Below are positions 7,638 to 15,810 of a stretch of 64,000 nucleotides of DNA, piece by piece. This DNA is from Jiangella anatolica (GTDB lineage: Bacteria; Actinomycetota; Actinomycetes; Jiangellales; Jiangellaceae), in the NCBI RefSeq assembly GCF_003236295.1, contig NZ_POTW01000013.1, forward strand, positions 43,522 to 107,521, written 5' to 3'. The position numbers and the translations under genes are program-made. The notes under the pieces are model-generated. The model saw only the letters and a program-made list of their open reading frames with translations. It was not told the origin of the DNA and ran no database searches. Every line of letters begins with the position of its first letter. Positions within the stretch are counted from its first letter, which is position 1.

Positions 7638-9341
7638 ATGCCCGCCCTGGACGACCCGCTGACCGCCGTCGCCGACGAGTACTTCGACCTGCAGATGCGG
7701 GCCGACCCGCTCACGGCGACGGCGTTCGGCGTCGCCGGGTACGACGCCGAGGTGCCCGACCCGAGCCGCGAGGCCGACCAGCGGCGGCTGGACCGGCTGA
7801 CCGCGCTGGCCGACCGGCTGGCCGGCATCGACCCGGCGGGGCTGGACGAGCAGGACCGGGTCACGCACGCGATGCTCGACCGGCTGCTGCGCGACGGGCG
7901 CGCCGTCCTGGCCGCCGGACTGGGCGCCGACGCGTTCGAGGTGGCGGTGACGGGCAGCATCGCGGGGGCACAGTCGATCGTGCTCTCGACGGTGCCGGCC
8001 GTCCGGCTCACCGATGGCGCTGCCGTCGACGCCTACCTGCACCGTTTGAGCGGCCTGGCCGGCTACTTCGACGCGCTGGTCGAGCGGTACCTGGAGGCGG
8101 CGGCGTCCGGCCGGGTCCCGACGGCCCTCGGCGTGCGGCAGGCCGTCGGCCAGGTCGACGCCCACCTCGGGCTGAGCCTGGACGACGACCCGCTGCTGCG
8201 CCCGGCCGGCCCGGCCGGCGCCGAGGTCGCCGGCCGGGTGCGGGAGATGGTGGCGCGCACGGTGCGCCCGGCGCTGGTCCGCTTCCGCGACGCCCTCGCC
8301 GACGAGCTGCTGGCGGCGGGCCGCGGCGACGCCCGGGCCGGGCTGCGGCACGTCCCGGGCGGCGAGGACGCCTACCTGGCACTCGTCCGCGCCCACACGA
8401 CGACCGACCTGACGCCGGCGCTGATCCACGAGACCGGTCTGGAACGGCTGGCCGCGGTCCATGCGGAGCTGGCCGAGCTGGGCGCGCGCGCGTTCGGCAC
8501 CGCCGACGCCGCCGCCGTGTTGACCCGCCTGCGCGACGACCCGTCGCTGCGGTTCGGCAGGGGCGAGGAGATCCTGGACTGCGTCCGGTCGGCGCTGGAC
8601 CGGGCGGTCGCGGAGCTGCCGCGCTGGTTCGGTCCCTACGACCTCGCGCCGTGCGTCGTCGAGGAGATGCACCCGGTCGAGGCGCGAGGGGCGACGCTGG
8701 CGTACTACCGGCCGCCCGCGGCCGACGGCTCCCGCCCGGGCGCGCACGTGGTCAACACGCTGCTGCCCGCGACCCGGCCGCGGCACGAGTACGAGGCGCT
8801 GGCCTTCCACGAGAGCGTCCCCGGCCATCACCTGCAGCTCGCGCTGGCGCAGACGATCGGCGAGCTACCGGACTTCCGCCGGTTCGGCTACGTCGCGGCG
8901 CACGCCGAGGGCTGGGGCCTCTACACCGAGCGGCTGGCCGACGAGATGGGCCTCTACTCCAGCGACCTCACGCGCATGGGGATGCTGTCGTTCGAGGCCT
9001 GGCGGGCCTGCCGGCTGGTGGTCGACACCGGCCTGCACCACCTGGGCTGGTCGCGGTCGCGGGCGGTCGCGTTCCTGCGCGACAACTCCGCGACCTCGCC
9101 GAGCAACGTCGTCAACGAGATCGACCGCTACATCGCCTGGCCCGGCCAGGCCCTGGCCTACCTGATCGGCCGGCTGCGCATCGGCGCGCTGCGCGCCGAG
9201 TCCGAGCGCCGGCTGGGCGAGCGGTTCGACGTCCGCGACTTCCACCACCAGGTGCTGGCCAGCGGCTCGGTCCCGCTCGACGTCCTCGACGGCATCGTCG
9301 CCCGCTGGATCGCCTCGGCAGCCGAGACCAGCCCGGTGTGA
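7638..9341 (+). CDS. DUF885-family putative metallohydrolase
   Basis: A 567-aa cytoplasmic protein of the DUF885 family. The diagnostic element is HESVPGHHLQLALAQ, with HExxPGHH at residues 391-398, a gluzincin-like zinc motif with inserted Pro-Gly. It is followed about 25 residues later by EGWGLYTERLADEMG, which supplies the downstream Glu expected of this fold. DUF885 proteins are presumed peptidases, and few have been characterised. The ATG lies one base after the stop of SBP2, so both are expected on one message. It is the last gene of the + strand run and converges on the toxin gene 11 nt away. Function as a peptidase or amidase is inferred from motif and context. Confidence 0.85.
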   Translation: MPALDDPLTAVADEYFDLQMRADPLTATAFGVAGYDAEVPDPSREADQRRLDRLTALADRLAGIDPAGLDEQDRVTHAMLDRLLRDGRAVLAAGLGADAFEVAVTGSIAGAQSIVLSTVPAVRLTDGAAVDAYLHRLSGLAGYFDALVERYLEAAASGRVPTALGVRQAVGQVDAHLGLSLDDDPLLRPAGPAGAEVAGRVREMVARTVRPALVRFRDALADELLAAGRGDARAGLRHVPGGEDAYLALVRAHTTTDLTPALIHETGLERLAAVHAELAELGARAFGTADAAAVLTRLRDDPSLRFGRGEEILDCVRSALDRAVAELPRWFGPYDLAPCVVEEMHPVEARGATLAYYRPPAADGSRPGAHVVNTLLPATRPRHEYEALAFHESVPGHHLQLALAQTIGELPDFRRFGYVAAHAEGWGLYTERLADEMGLYSSDLTRMGMLSFEAWRACRLVVDTGLHHLGWSRSRAVAFLRDNSATSPSNVVNEIDRYIAWPGQALAYLIGRLRIGALRAESERRLGERFDVRDFHHQVLASGSVPLDVLDGIVARWIASAAETSPV

Positions 9342-9352
9342 GACGGGGTGCG

Positions 9353-9745
9353 TCAGCTCGGTGCGGTGACCGGAACGCCGTTGCTCCGGGCCGCCTCCGC
9401 CAGGCGGTCGTCGTAGGTGACGATCGTGTCGAGATCGTCGCCTAGCTCCAGTGCCGCGGCGAGATGCACGGCGTCGAGGGTCCGTAGGAGAGTGGGGTCG
9501 AGCCGACCGGCCTCCTCGAAGGTCCTGGTGTCGAGGCTCAGCAACGTGATCGAGTCCAGGACGGCGCGCGCCTGGACGACTCGGTCGGGAGCGGTGCGAC
9601 GAACCGCGCGCATGAGTTCGGCCCTGGCGAGATCGCACGACACGGGGACTCGGTCGGCCTCGTCCAGCCACGCGCGCAGCGCCGTAGACTCCTTCTCCGC
9701 CACGACCAACTTCACCAGTGCCGACGTGTCGAGGTAGTGCGCCAC
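9353..9745 (-). CDS. vapC: PIN-domain toxin, VapC family
   Basis: A 130-aa PIN-domain ribonuclease. It starts MAHYLDTSALVKL with the first acidic residue Asp6. Glu43 in LARAELMRAV, Asp91 in RTLDAVHLAAAL and Asp112/Asp113 in VTYDD complete the Mg-binding acidic cluster. VapC toxins cleave tRNA or rRNA and are held inactive by the partner antitoxin. The start is GTG at 9745, one base after the antitoxin stop, as expected for a coupled toxin-antitoxin pair. It sits tail to tail with the DUF885 gene. Nothing in its sequence relates it to the peptide genes around it. Confidence 0.9.
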   Translation of the reverse strand: MAHYLDTSALVKLVVAEKESTALRAWLDEADRVPVSCDLARAELMRAVRRTAPDRVVQARAVLDSITLLSLDTRTFEEAGRLDPTLLRTLDAVHLAAALELGDDLDTIVTYDDRLAEAARSNGVPVTAPS

Positions 9746-9746
9746 G

Positions 9747-10010
9747 TCAGTACCGCTCCGCCGCCCGCATCGCCGCGAGTTCTTCGGAGAGGGACGGGCC
9801 GCTCGTGGGTGGCGGCAGCTCGTTCAGGCTGCGGCGCGGGGACCGGGCACGGCCCGAGGCGAGTAGACGCTCCAGTGGCGACGACGGGATCGCGGACAGC
9901 TGGGCGACGGGCCGCCCCCGATCGGTGATCTGGATCGTCTCACCGGCGGCAGCGCTGGCCACCACCGCCGACGCGTTCTGCTTCAGCGCTCGGATCCCGA
10001 CCTCAGTCAT
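9747..10010 (-). CDS. Type II antitoxin, Phd/YefM-fold (VapB-type partner)
   Basis: An 87-aa protein with the Phd/YefM N-terminal DNA-binding fold: VGIRALKQNASAVVA, then GETIQITDRGRPVAQL, which is the classic antitoxin motif. A Ser/Pro-rich middle and a short charged C-terminal helix (SEELAAMRAAERY) would neutralise the PIN toxin encoded one base downstream. Such antitoxins repress their own promoter, and a small palindrome stands directly before the start codon at 10014-10024. The module separates the + strand SBP2 gene run from the - strand SBP3 run. Confidence 0.88.
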   Translation of the reverse strand: MTEVGIRALKQNASAVVASAAAGETIQITDRGRPVAQLSAIPSSPLERLLASGRARSPRRSLNELPPPTSGPSLSEELAAMRAAERY

Positions 10011-10013
10011 GTT

Positions 10014-10024
10014 CTACATAGTAG
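10014..10024. promoter_or_regulatory. Operator-like palindrome in front of the antitoxin gene
   Basis: CTAC-ATA-GTAG forms a short perfect inverted repeat four to fourteen bases upstream of the antitoxin ATG. It is unusually A+T-rich for this region. Phd/VapB-type antitoxins bind such sites to autoregulate, which makes it a plausible operator. Confidence 0.45.
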
Positions 10025-10057
10025 TACATCGAGCGCTCGCGCTCTACTGCCGACCGG

Positions 10058-11656
10058 TCAGTCGAGCAGGCGGATGCTGGTGGGGATCGGGTTGACGTAG
10101 CCGGCGGCCTCCGCCTCGGCTCGACGCAGATAGAAGACGTCGATCCGGTCGGAGATCGGCACGATGTCGAGGTCGCGGTAGAGCGCCTGCTCCGCCCGGT
10201 TCCAGTAGTCGCACGCCTCGGGCGGCGTCATGGTGGCGGCCTGCGCGACCAGTTCCTCGTAGTCCTCGTTGACGCCCCCGAGGTTCGTGCCCTCCGGCGG
10301 CAGCGGCCCGGACAGGAACGGCACCCAGGCGCTGGGAAGGTAGGCGGTGCCCAGCTGCATGACGGCGTCCCAGTTCCGGTGCTCGAACAGGACGTCGCTG
10401 TAGCCGACGGTGGTGTCGGCGGTGAGGGTGACCTGCGCGCCCAGCGCCTCCCACTTCTGGGCGATCAGCTCCACGGTGGGCTTCTCGTAGCTCGACGACG
10501 ACGGCAGGTAGTGCAGGTCGAGCATGAGCGGCGTGCCGTCCTTGACACGGACGCCGTCGGGCCCGCGGACCCAGCCCGCCTGGTCGAGCAGCGCCTCCGC
10601 GGCCCCCGGGTCGTGCTCGGGCAGGTGTCCGCTGACGTTGTCGCCGGCGCAGGCCCTCGGCTCGACCTGCACCAGGCTGGTGGCCGCCCGGCCGGTTCCG
10701 CCGGTCGACACCTGGATCACTTCCTCGAGGTCGAGCGCCTGGACCAGCGCCTGGCGGACCCGTTGGTCCGCGCCCACGCGGCCGTCGGCCTCGTTCTGGT
10801 TGAACCGCAGCCCCGCGCCGGGCGCGGCCACCTCGAGGGTGTCGAAGGACTGTTCCGCGAGCCGCTGCTGGTCCTGTCCGGAGATCTTGGCGTAGTTCAC
10901 CTCGCCGGAGAGCAGCAGGTTGGCCGCCGTCGTCTCGTTGGGGACGATCCTGACGACGATGGTGGCCGGGGTTCCCGGCTCGCTCGTGCCGGCGCCGCCG
11001 GGCCCCCACGTGTAGCCGTCGCGGCGAGTGAACGTGTAGCTCTGTCCGGGCACGATGTCGGTAACCACGAACGGCCCGGTCCCGGCCGACGCCGTCGCCA
11101 GCAGGTCCGGGTCCTCCATGCCCGCGCGGCACACGATCGGCAACAGGCCGATCGTGTTCAGCAGGAAGGCGAACGGCTGCTCGAGGGCGACCGTCACGGT
11201 CCTGGTGGCGTCGTCACCCGTGGCGGTCAGCGGGACCGTCGGCGTGTTGATGCCGTACTGGCCCGACCCGTTCTCGGGGTCGCTGACGTAGCTGATGGCG
11301 GCGGCGACGTCGCTCGCGGTCAGGGGAGTGCCGTCGGAGCAGGTGATGTCGTCGCGGAGGACGAACCTGGCCGACAGGGCGTCCGCGGTCCACTCCTCGG
11401 CCAGCCCCGAGACGAACCGCCCGTCCGGTTGGAGGTTCACGAGGGAGTCGTAGGCCAGCCGGTCCACCCGGAAGGCCGTGCCGCGATAGGGATCGAGCGA
11501 CCCCAGGTCCTCCAGGAGCGCCATCGTGAACGTGCCGTCCTCGGCGTACGGCACCTCATCTCCCCGACCACCGGACGGGTCGGACGAGGCGCCGCACCCG
11601 GCGGCGACCAGACCTGCGGCGACGAACGCGACGACCAACCCAGACGACCGGCCCAC
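10058..11656 (-). CDS. SBP3: lipoprotein solute-binding protein (SBP family 5)
   Basis: A 532-aa receptor with lipobox VAAGC (Cys21). Characteristic stretches are LDPYRGTAFRVDRLAYDSL, VLRDDITCSDGTPL, SYTFTRRDGYTWGPGG, NETTAANLLLSGEVN and a C-terminal PIPTSIRLLD. Cysteines 106, 176, 336 and 482 match the subfamily. It is the last gene of the long - strand run, separated from the preceding serine hydrolase gene by 126 nt containing an inverted repeat, so it may also have its own promoter. It ends 47 nt from the antitoxin gene. The ligand pocket differs from SBP2 in the region 385-450, which suggests a distinct specificity. Confidence 0.92.
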   Translation of the reverse strand: MGRSSGLVVAFVAAGLVAAGCGASSDPSGGRGDEVPYAEDGTFTMALLEDLGSLDPYRGTAFRVDRLAYDSLVNLQPDGRFVSGLAEEWTADALSARFVLRDDITCSDGTPLTASDVAAAISYVSDPENGSGQYGINTPTVPLTATGDDATRTVTVALEQPFAFLLNTIGLLPIVCRAGMEDPDLLATASAGTGPFVVTDIVPGQSYTFTRRDGYTWGPGGAGTSEPGTPATIVVRIVPNETTAANLLLSGEVNYAKISGQDQQRLAEQSFDTLEVAAPGAGLRFNQNEADGRVGADQRVRQALVQALDLEEVIQVSTGGTGRAATSLVQVEPRACAGDNVSGHLPEHDPGAAEALLDQAGWVRGPDGVRVKDGTPLMLDLHYLPSSSSYEKPTVELIAQKWEALGAQVTLTADTTVGYSDVLFEHRNWDAVMQLGTAYLPSAWVPFLSGPLPPEGTNLGGVNEDYEELVAQAATMTPPEACDYWNRAEQALYRDLDIVPISDRIDVFYLRRAEAEAAGYVNPIPTSIRLLD

Positions 11657-11736
11657 GGCAGTGCTCCTCTCGGGTGCCGATCACGGTAGGGCGCGCGTCC
11701 GCGGCTGCCGTCCTCCATTTCGCGGAAAGGTGGGAT

Positions 11737-11761
11737 GGGTCGTCGTCGCTCCGGACGACCC
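11737..11761. terminator. Inverted repeat between the serine hydrolase and SBP3 genes
   Basis: GGGTCGTC (11737-11744) pairs perfectly with GACGACCC (11754-11761) around a 9-nt loop. It lies just past the stop of the serine hydrolase gene on the - strand. No U-tract follows, so it could be a G+C-rich terminator typical of actinobacteria or an operator for the SBP3 gene. Confidence 0.4.
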
Positions 11762-11782
11762 GAGGCGCCGGTGTGGCGACGG

Positions 11783-13186
11783 TCAGCGGCTCACCGCGTC
11801 GGTACGCCGGGCCAGCCGCTTGCCCATGTAGACCAGCTGGTAGCCGTCCGGGCCGGGCTCGGAGAAGTGCAGCGCGAACGCGGTCTTCGCGTACGCCGGC
11901 CCGTGCGAGACCAGCGTGTCCGCCGACGTCGGCACGGCGCGGAACTCCTTCACGTCGGTCATGGTCGGGAACGTCGCGCCGACGAGGTCGTCGGGCAGCG
12001 GGACGAGCCGCACCAGGACGCCGTCGCCGTGGTCGGCGGGACGCACCTCCACGCGCTGGGTCACCCGCTCATAACTGCCGAGGAACGGGGTGAGGTCGAC
12101 GTCCGTGCGCGCGGCGCCGATGACCGGCGGTGCCAGCGGCGACGGCCCGGCCGGCAGGACGGCGTCGACGAGATCGGCCAGCGGCGGCATCCCGGCGATG
12201 CTGTTGACGAACGCGGCCAGCGCGAAGTCGTCGTCGGGGGAGATCAGCGCGTAGGCACAGCCGCCCGGAGAGCCGCCGCCGTGCGAGAACACCCGCCGGC
12301 CGTCCTGTTCGTTGTACATCCAGCCCAGGCCGAAGCCGCTGTCCGGGCCGGTGGGATCGGCGCTGGTGGGCGTCCGCATCGCGAGCGCCGACGCGGCCGA
12401 CAGGACGCGCGCGTCGCCGGCGGGGACCAGCCCGTCGGCCAGGTGCATGCGCAGGAACGTCAGCGTGTCGTCGACGGTGGTGACGATGGTCGTGCCCGGC
12501 GCCGCCCACGCGCTGGGGTACATGAACTGCGGCGTCGGCTCGTGCCCGCCGCCGGGCGACGGGAAGCTGCCGATCGCGGTCCGGTGCAGGATCGCCTCGC
12601 GCGGTGAGAACACGGTCCGGCGCAGGCCGAGCGGCTCGATCACCCGCTCCTGGAGCAGCTCGTGGAACGTGCGGCCGGTCAGGCGGCGCAGCACGATCTC
12701 GGCGACGATCCAGCCGATGTTGTTGTACGACGAGACCACGCCGGGCTCGGTGAGCGTCGGCGCCGTCGCGATCCGGGGCAGGTAGTCCTCGACGCCGTCG
12801 GGATACTCGCGCGAGTCGACGAACAGGTCGCTGGTGTCGACGCCGCTGGTGTGGTTCATCAGGTGACGCATCGTGAGCGACTTGGCCACCTCGACGTCGG
12901 CGCCGAACTGGACGTCCGGGGCGTACGCGACCAGCGGCTGGTCGAGGTCCAGCGTGCCGTCCTCGACGAACGTCATGAGCAGGGTGGACAGCCAGACCTT
13001 GGTGATCGACCCGGTGAGGTAGCCGGTGTCGGCCGCGAACGGCTGCCCGGTGTAGAGGTTCGCGACCCCCGCGGCGGCGGCCGCGCGCACGCCGTCCTGC
13101 CAGGTGGCCACCACCATGCCGGGCACACCGTGCTGCTCGACGATGCTCTCGACGGTGCGCTGCAGTTCGGTCTGGCGAAGATCCAT
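11783..13186 (-). CDS. Serine hydrolase, beta-lactamase/D-aminopeptidase fold
   Basis: A 467-aa penicillin-binding-protein-fold hydrolase without a clear signal peptide. Catalytic elements are visible: SxxK in GSITKV (Ser60, Lys63), YxN in SSYNNIGW (Tyr154, Asn156) and the third motif HGGGSPGG. The C-terminal 120 residues form an added domain (FLGSYERV onward) of the lipocalin-like type common in this family. Members include D-aminopeptidases, D-stereospecific amidases, esterases and some beta-lactamases. The Shine-Dalgarno AGAGGA overlaps the stop of the upstream paralogue, so the pair is translated together. It probably hydrolyses amides delivered by the SBP system; true beta-lactamase activity is less likely. 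Confidence 0.85.
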   Translation of the reverse strand: MDLRQTELQRTVESIVEQHGVPGMVVATWQDGVRAAAAAGVANLYTGQPFAADTGYLTGSITKVWLSTLLMTFVEDGTLDLDQPLVAYAPDVQFGADVEVAKSLTMRHLMNHTSGVDTSDLFVDSREYPDGVEDYLPRIATAPTLTEPGVVSSYNNIGWIVAEIVLRRLTGRTFHELLQERVIEPLGLRRTVFSPREAILHRTAIGSFPSPGGGHEPTPQFMYPSAWAAPGTTIVTTVDDTLTFLRMHLADGLVPAGDARVLSAASALAMRTPTSADPTGPDSGFGLGWMYNEQDGRRVFSHGGGSPGGCAYALISPDDDFALAAFVNSIAGMPPLADLVDAVLPAGPSPLAPPVIGAARTDVDLTPFLGSYERVTQRVEVRPADHGDGVLVRLVPLPDDLVGATFPTMTDVKEFRAVPTSADTLVSHGPAYAKTAFALHFSEPGPDGYQLVYMGKRLARRTDAVSR

Positions 13187-13197
13187 GGTGTGTCCTC

Positions 13198-14619
13198 TCA
13201 GGCGGTCTTCGGGTAGTAGCGGAAGCCGGTGTGCAGGCCGGCCCGGCGGGCGCCGTCCGCGGGGACGGCCGCGACCAGGCCCATGCGGCCGTAGAAGCCG
13301 CCCAGCGTCGCCTCGTCGGCCTCGGCGGGCGCGTACTGCCCGGGCGCGACGCCGCGGTAGGGGAGCGGCACGGGATCGGTCATGCCGGTCGCGTAGGCGA
13401 GGCTCTGCGCGGCGTGGTCGTCGTCGTAGGGCTCGCTGTGGCGGGTGAGGACCAGTGCGCCGCCATCCCGCTCGGCCACGATCCGGGTCTGGAACGCCCG
13501 GTACTCGCCGGCGTCGGCGTCGTCGGCCGGCGTCGGCGTGACGTCGATCGGCGCGATGACGGAGTCGCCGGTGAGCTCCTCGATCGCGGCCGTGTGCAGC
13601 AGGTCGTTCATGACGGCGCGTCCGCCTCCGGTGGCGAAGCTGGCGATGACGGCGTCGTGCTCGGGCAGGATGCCGAAGCTGGAGACGCCGTTGGGCGATC
13701 CGCCGCCGTGCCACGGCGCGGTCGTGCCGGCGATCGGGAACAGCCACCAGCCCAGCCCGATCGGCGGCGCCTGCGGCAGCCCGATGTCGAACGTCGGCGC
13801 CCGCATGGCGTCGACCCACTCCGCCGACAGCACGCGGGTGCCGTTGGGCGCGACGCCGCCGTCCAGGTGCATCCGGCCGAACGCCATGAGGTCGTCGACG
13901 GTGACGATCAGTGTCGAGCCGCCACCGGCCAGCGACTCGCCGAGGGTGAAGCGCGGTGTCGCGCGCAGCGCGCCGGTCTCGGGGTCGGCGTAGGCGCCGA
14001 TGGCGGTGCGGCGCAGGAACGCCTGGGTCTGCACGCCGGTGGCACCGGCCATGCCGCACGGCTCGAACAGCTCGCGCTCGATGGCGAGCTCGAACGGCAG
14101 CCCGGTCTGCTCCTCCAGGATCCGCCCGGCCAGCACGAAGCCCGGGTTGGTGTAGTGGATGTAGGTGCCCGGCTCGAACAGGACGCTCATGCGCGGCAGG
14201 TGCTCGGTGTAGGAACGGCTGGCGTCGCGGCCGCGGACCGGCGTGGGGCACAGGCCGTCGCTGTCGATGCCGTTCGTGTGGTTGATCAGCATCCGGACGG
14301 TGATCGCGGCGGCCGCCTCGGGGTCGGCCAGCGTGAACTCGGGGACGTAGCGCTGCGCCGGCGCGTCGAGGTCGACCGCGCCTCGCTCCACCAGCCGCAG
14401 CAGCGCCGTCGCCACCAGGACCTTCGTCACCGATCCGAGCAGGAAGCCGGTGTCGGTGGTGAACGGCTGACCGGTGTTGAGGTTCGCGCTCCCGTGCGCG
14501 ACGGCGACGCGCTCACCGCCGACGGAGACGGCGACGACGGCGCCGGCCACCTTCAGCTCGGCGGAGCGGGTCTCCAGGACGTGGGTGAGGCGGTCGCGCA
14601 GGGTGCTGAGATCGGCCAT
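13198..14619 (-). CDS. Serine hydrolase, beta-lactamase/D-aminopeptidase fold
   Basis: A 473-aa paralogue of the gene that follows it. Catalytic motifs are GSVTKV (Ser63, Lys66), HYTNPGF (Tyr156, Asn158) and WHGGGSPNG. NLNTGQPFTTDTGFL and the neighbour's NLYTGQPFAADTGYL show a shared origin, although the rest has diverged, so the pair likely acts on different substrates. It starts 22 nt after the dipeptidase gene, with AGAGGAAG before ATG 14619. No secretion signal is evident, so the likely site is cytoplasmic. The C-terminal region from about 360 is a beta-rich accessory domain. Confidence 0.85.
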   Translation of the reverse strand: MADLSTLRDRLTHVLETRSAELKVAGAVVAVSVGGERVAVAHGSANLNTGQPFTTDTGFLLGSVTKVLVATALLRLVERGAVDLDAPAQRYVPEFTLADPEAAAAITVRMLINHTNGIDSDGLCPTPVRGRDASRSYTEHLPRMSVLFEPGTYIHYTNPGFVLAGRILEEQTGLPFELAIERELFEPCGMAGATGVQTQAFLRRTAIGAYADPETGALRATPRFTLGESLAGGGSTLIVTVDDLMAFGRMHLDGGVAPNGTRVLSAEWVDAMRAPTFDIGLPQAPPIGLGWWLFPIAGTTAPWHGGGSPNGVSSFGILPEHDAVIASFATGGGRAVMNDLLHTAAIEELTGDSVIAPIDVTPTPADDADAGEYRAFQTRIVAERDGGALVLTRHSEPYDDDHAAQSLAYATGMTDPVPLPYRGVAPGQYAPAEADEATLGGFYGRMGLVAAVPADGARRAGLHTGFRYYPKTA

Positions 14620-14641
14620 GGCCGGTTCTTCCTCTCTTCTG

Positions 14642-15805
14642 TCAGCCGTTGACGGTCTCGAGGACGCGGAGGAAGTTCTCGCCGAGGATGCCGGCGATCT
14701 GCTCGTCGGTGTAGCCGCGCGCGACCAGGCCGCGGGTGATGTTGACCAGGTCGCGGTAGTCGCGGAATCCCTCCAGGGTGGCGGTGACGTCGATGTGGTG
14801 CTCGGGCCGGAACCCGTTCGCGTTCAGCAGCGGGACGATGAAGCGCTGCTGGAGGTCGTGCGAGTAGCCCAGCGGCCAGTCGGTGCCGATGCCCGCGTGC
14901 TCCCAGCCGACGAGGGCCACGATGTGGTCGATGTGGTCCAGCGTCAGCTCGATGGTCGGCCGCGGGTGGTCGGGCGGCGCGAGGAACGCCGGCACCGTCA
15001 CGACACCGATGACGCCGCCGGTCGCGGCGATGGCGCGCAGCTCCTCGTCGCTCTTGGCGCGGTCGTGCCGGTACAGCGCCTCGGCGCAGGTGTGCGTCGC
15101 CAGCACCGGCTGCTCCGACGCGGCACAGGCGTCCAGCGTGGTCTGCCGGCCGGAGTGCGCGGTGTCGACGATGACGCCGACGCGGTTGCAGCGCCGGACG
15201 AACTCCAGCCCGAAGTGGCTCAGCCCGGCGTCGTACCGTTCGGTGCACCCGGTGCCGACGAAGGTCATCGTGTTGTAGGCGCAGTCGGCCGTGTGCAGCA
15301 CGCCGAGCTCGTGTGCGGCGTCGACGAGGTCGAGGTCGCCGAGCCGCAGGCGGTTGAACTGGCACATGCCCCAGAGCGCGTGCTCGCCGTCGGCGTGCGC
15401 CGCGCGGATGTCGTCGGCCCGGCGCACCGCGCGCAGCCAGGGCAGCGCGCGCGTCGTCGCCGTCAGCGAGGCGGCCGCCTCCAGGATCGCCGCCCGGTCC
15501 GAGAGCGTGCAGCCGGTCAGCCCGGCGGTGGCGCCGGAGGCGTCGAACAGCTCGCGGTACTCGGGGAACTCGCCGCGCATCGCCTTGCTCACGAGGAAGT
15601 CGAAGGCCAGGCCCGCCGCCTGTCCCGGCGCGGCGGCCGCGGCCGCCTCGTACTCCTTGACCAGCTCGTCGGTCCAGACGTCGGGCGAGAACGGGCCCTG
15701 GTACGTCATGTCGACGATGACGCTGTCGCGGTGCAGGCGGGCGGCGCGGAGCTCCTGCTCGGGGGTGAGCCCGAAGTCGAAGCTGCCGTACGTGTGCTCC
15801 GTCAT
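14642..15805 (-). CDS. M19-family (membrane dipeptidase-like) zinc dipeptidase, divergent
   Basis: A 387-aa renal-dipeptidase-fold protein. Recognisable metal-site elements are VIVDTAHSG, VLATHTCAEAL, GGVIGVVTVPAF and GIGTDWPLGY, and the C-terminus has IAGILGENFLRVL, a hallmark of M19. The first strand, which normally carries HxD metal ligands, reads VIVDMTYQGP, so both ligands of the beta metal are missing. It could be mononuclear or have another chemistry. M19 enzymes split dipeptides, including those with a D-residue at the C-side, and some hydrolyse carbapenems. It starts five bases after SBP4 with GAGGAG in the end of that gene. Confidence 0.85.
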   Translation of the reverse strand: MTEHTYGSFDFGLTPEQELRAARLHRDSVIVDMTYQGPFSPDVWTDELVKEYEAAAAAAPGQAAGLAFDFLVSKAMRGEFPEYRELFDASGATAGLTGCTLSDRAAILEAAASLTATTRALPWLRAVRRADDIRAAHADGEHALWGMCQFNRLRLGDLDLVDAAHELGVLHTADCAYNTMTFVGTGCTERYDAGLSHFGLEFVRRCNRVGVIVDTAHSGRQTTLDACAASEQPVLATHTCAEALYRHDRAKSDEELRAIAATGGVIGVVTVPAFLAPPDHPRPTIELTLDHIDHIVALVGWEHAGIGTDWPLGYSHDLQQRFIVPLLNANGFRPEHHIDVTATLEGFRDYRDLVNITRGLVARGYTDEQIAGILGENFLRVLETVNG

Positions 15806-15810
15806 GCCCG

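Noticed and set aside
4286..8011. A very long open frame on the - strand opposite the amidohydrolase, SBP2 and DUF885 genes
   Set aside because: It is the mirror of codon bias in high-GC DNA. Its translation is Arg/Gly/Val-rich with no domain, while the + strand genes have clear motifs and ribosome-binding sites.
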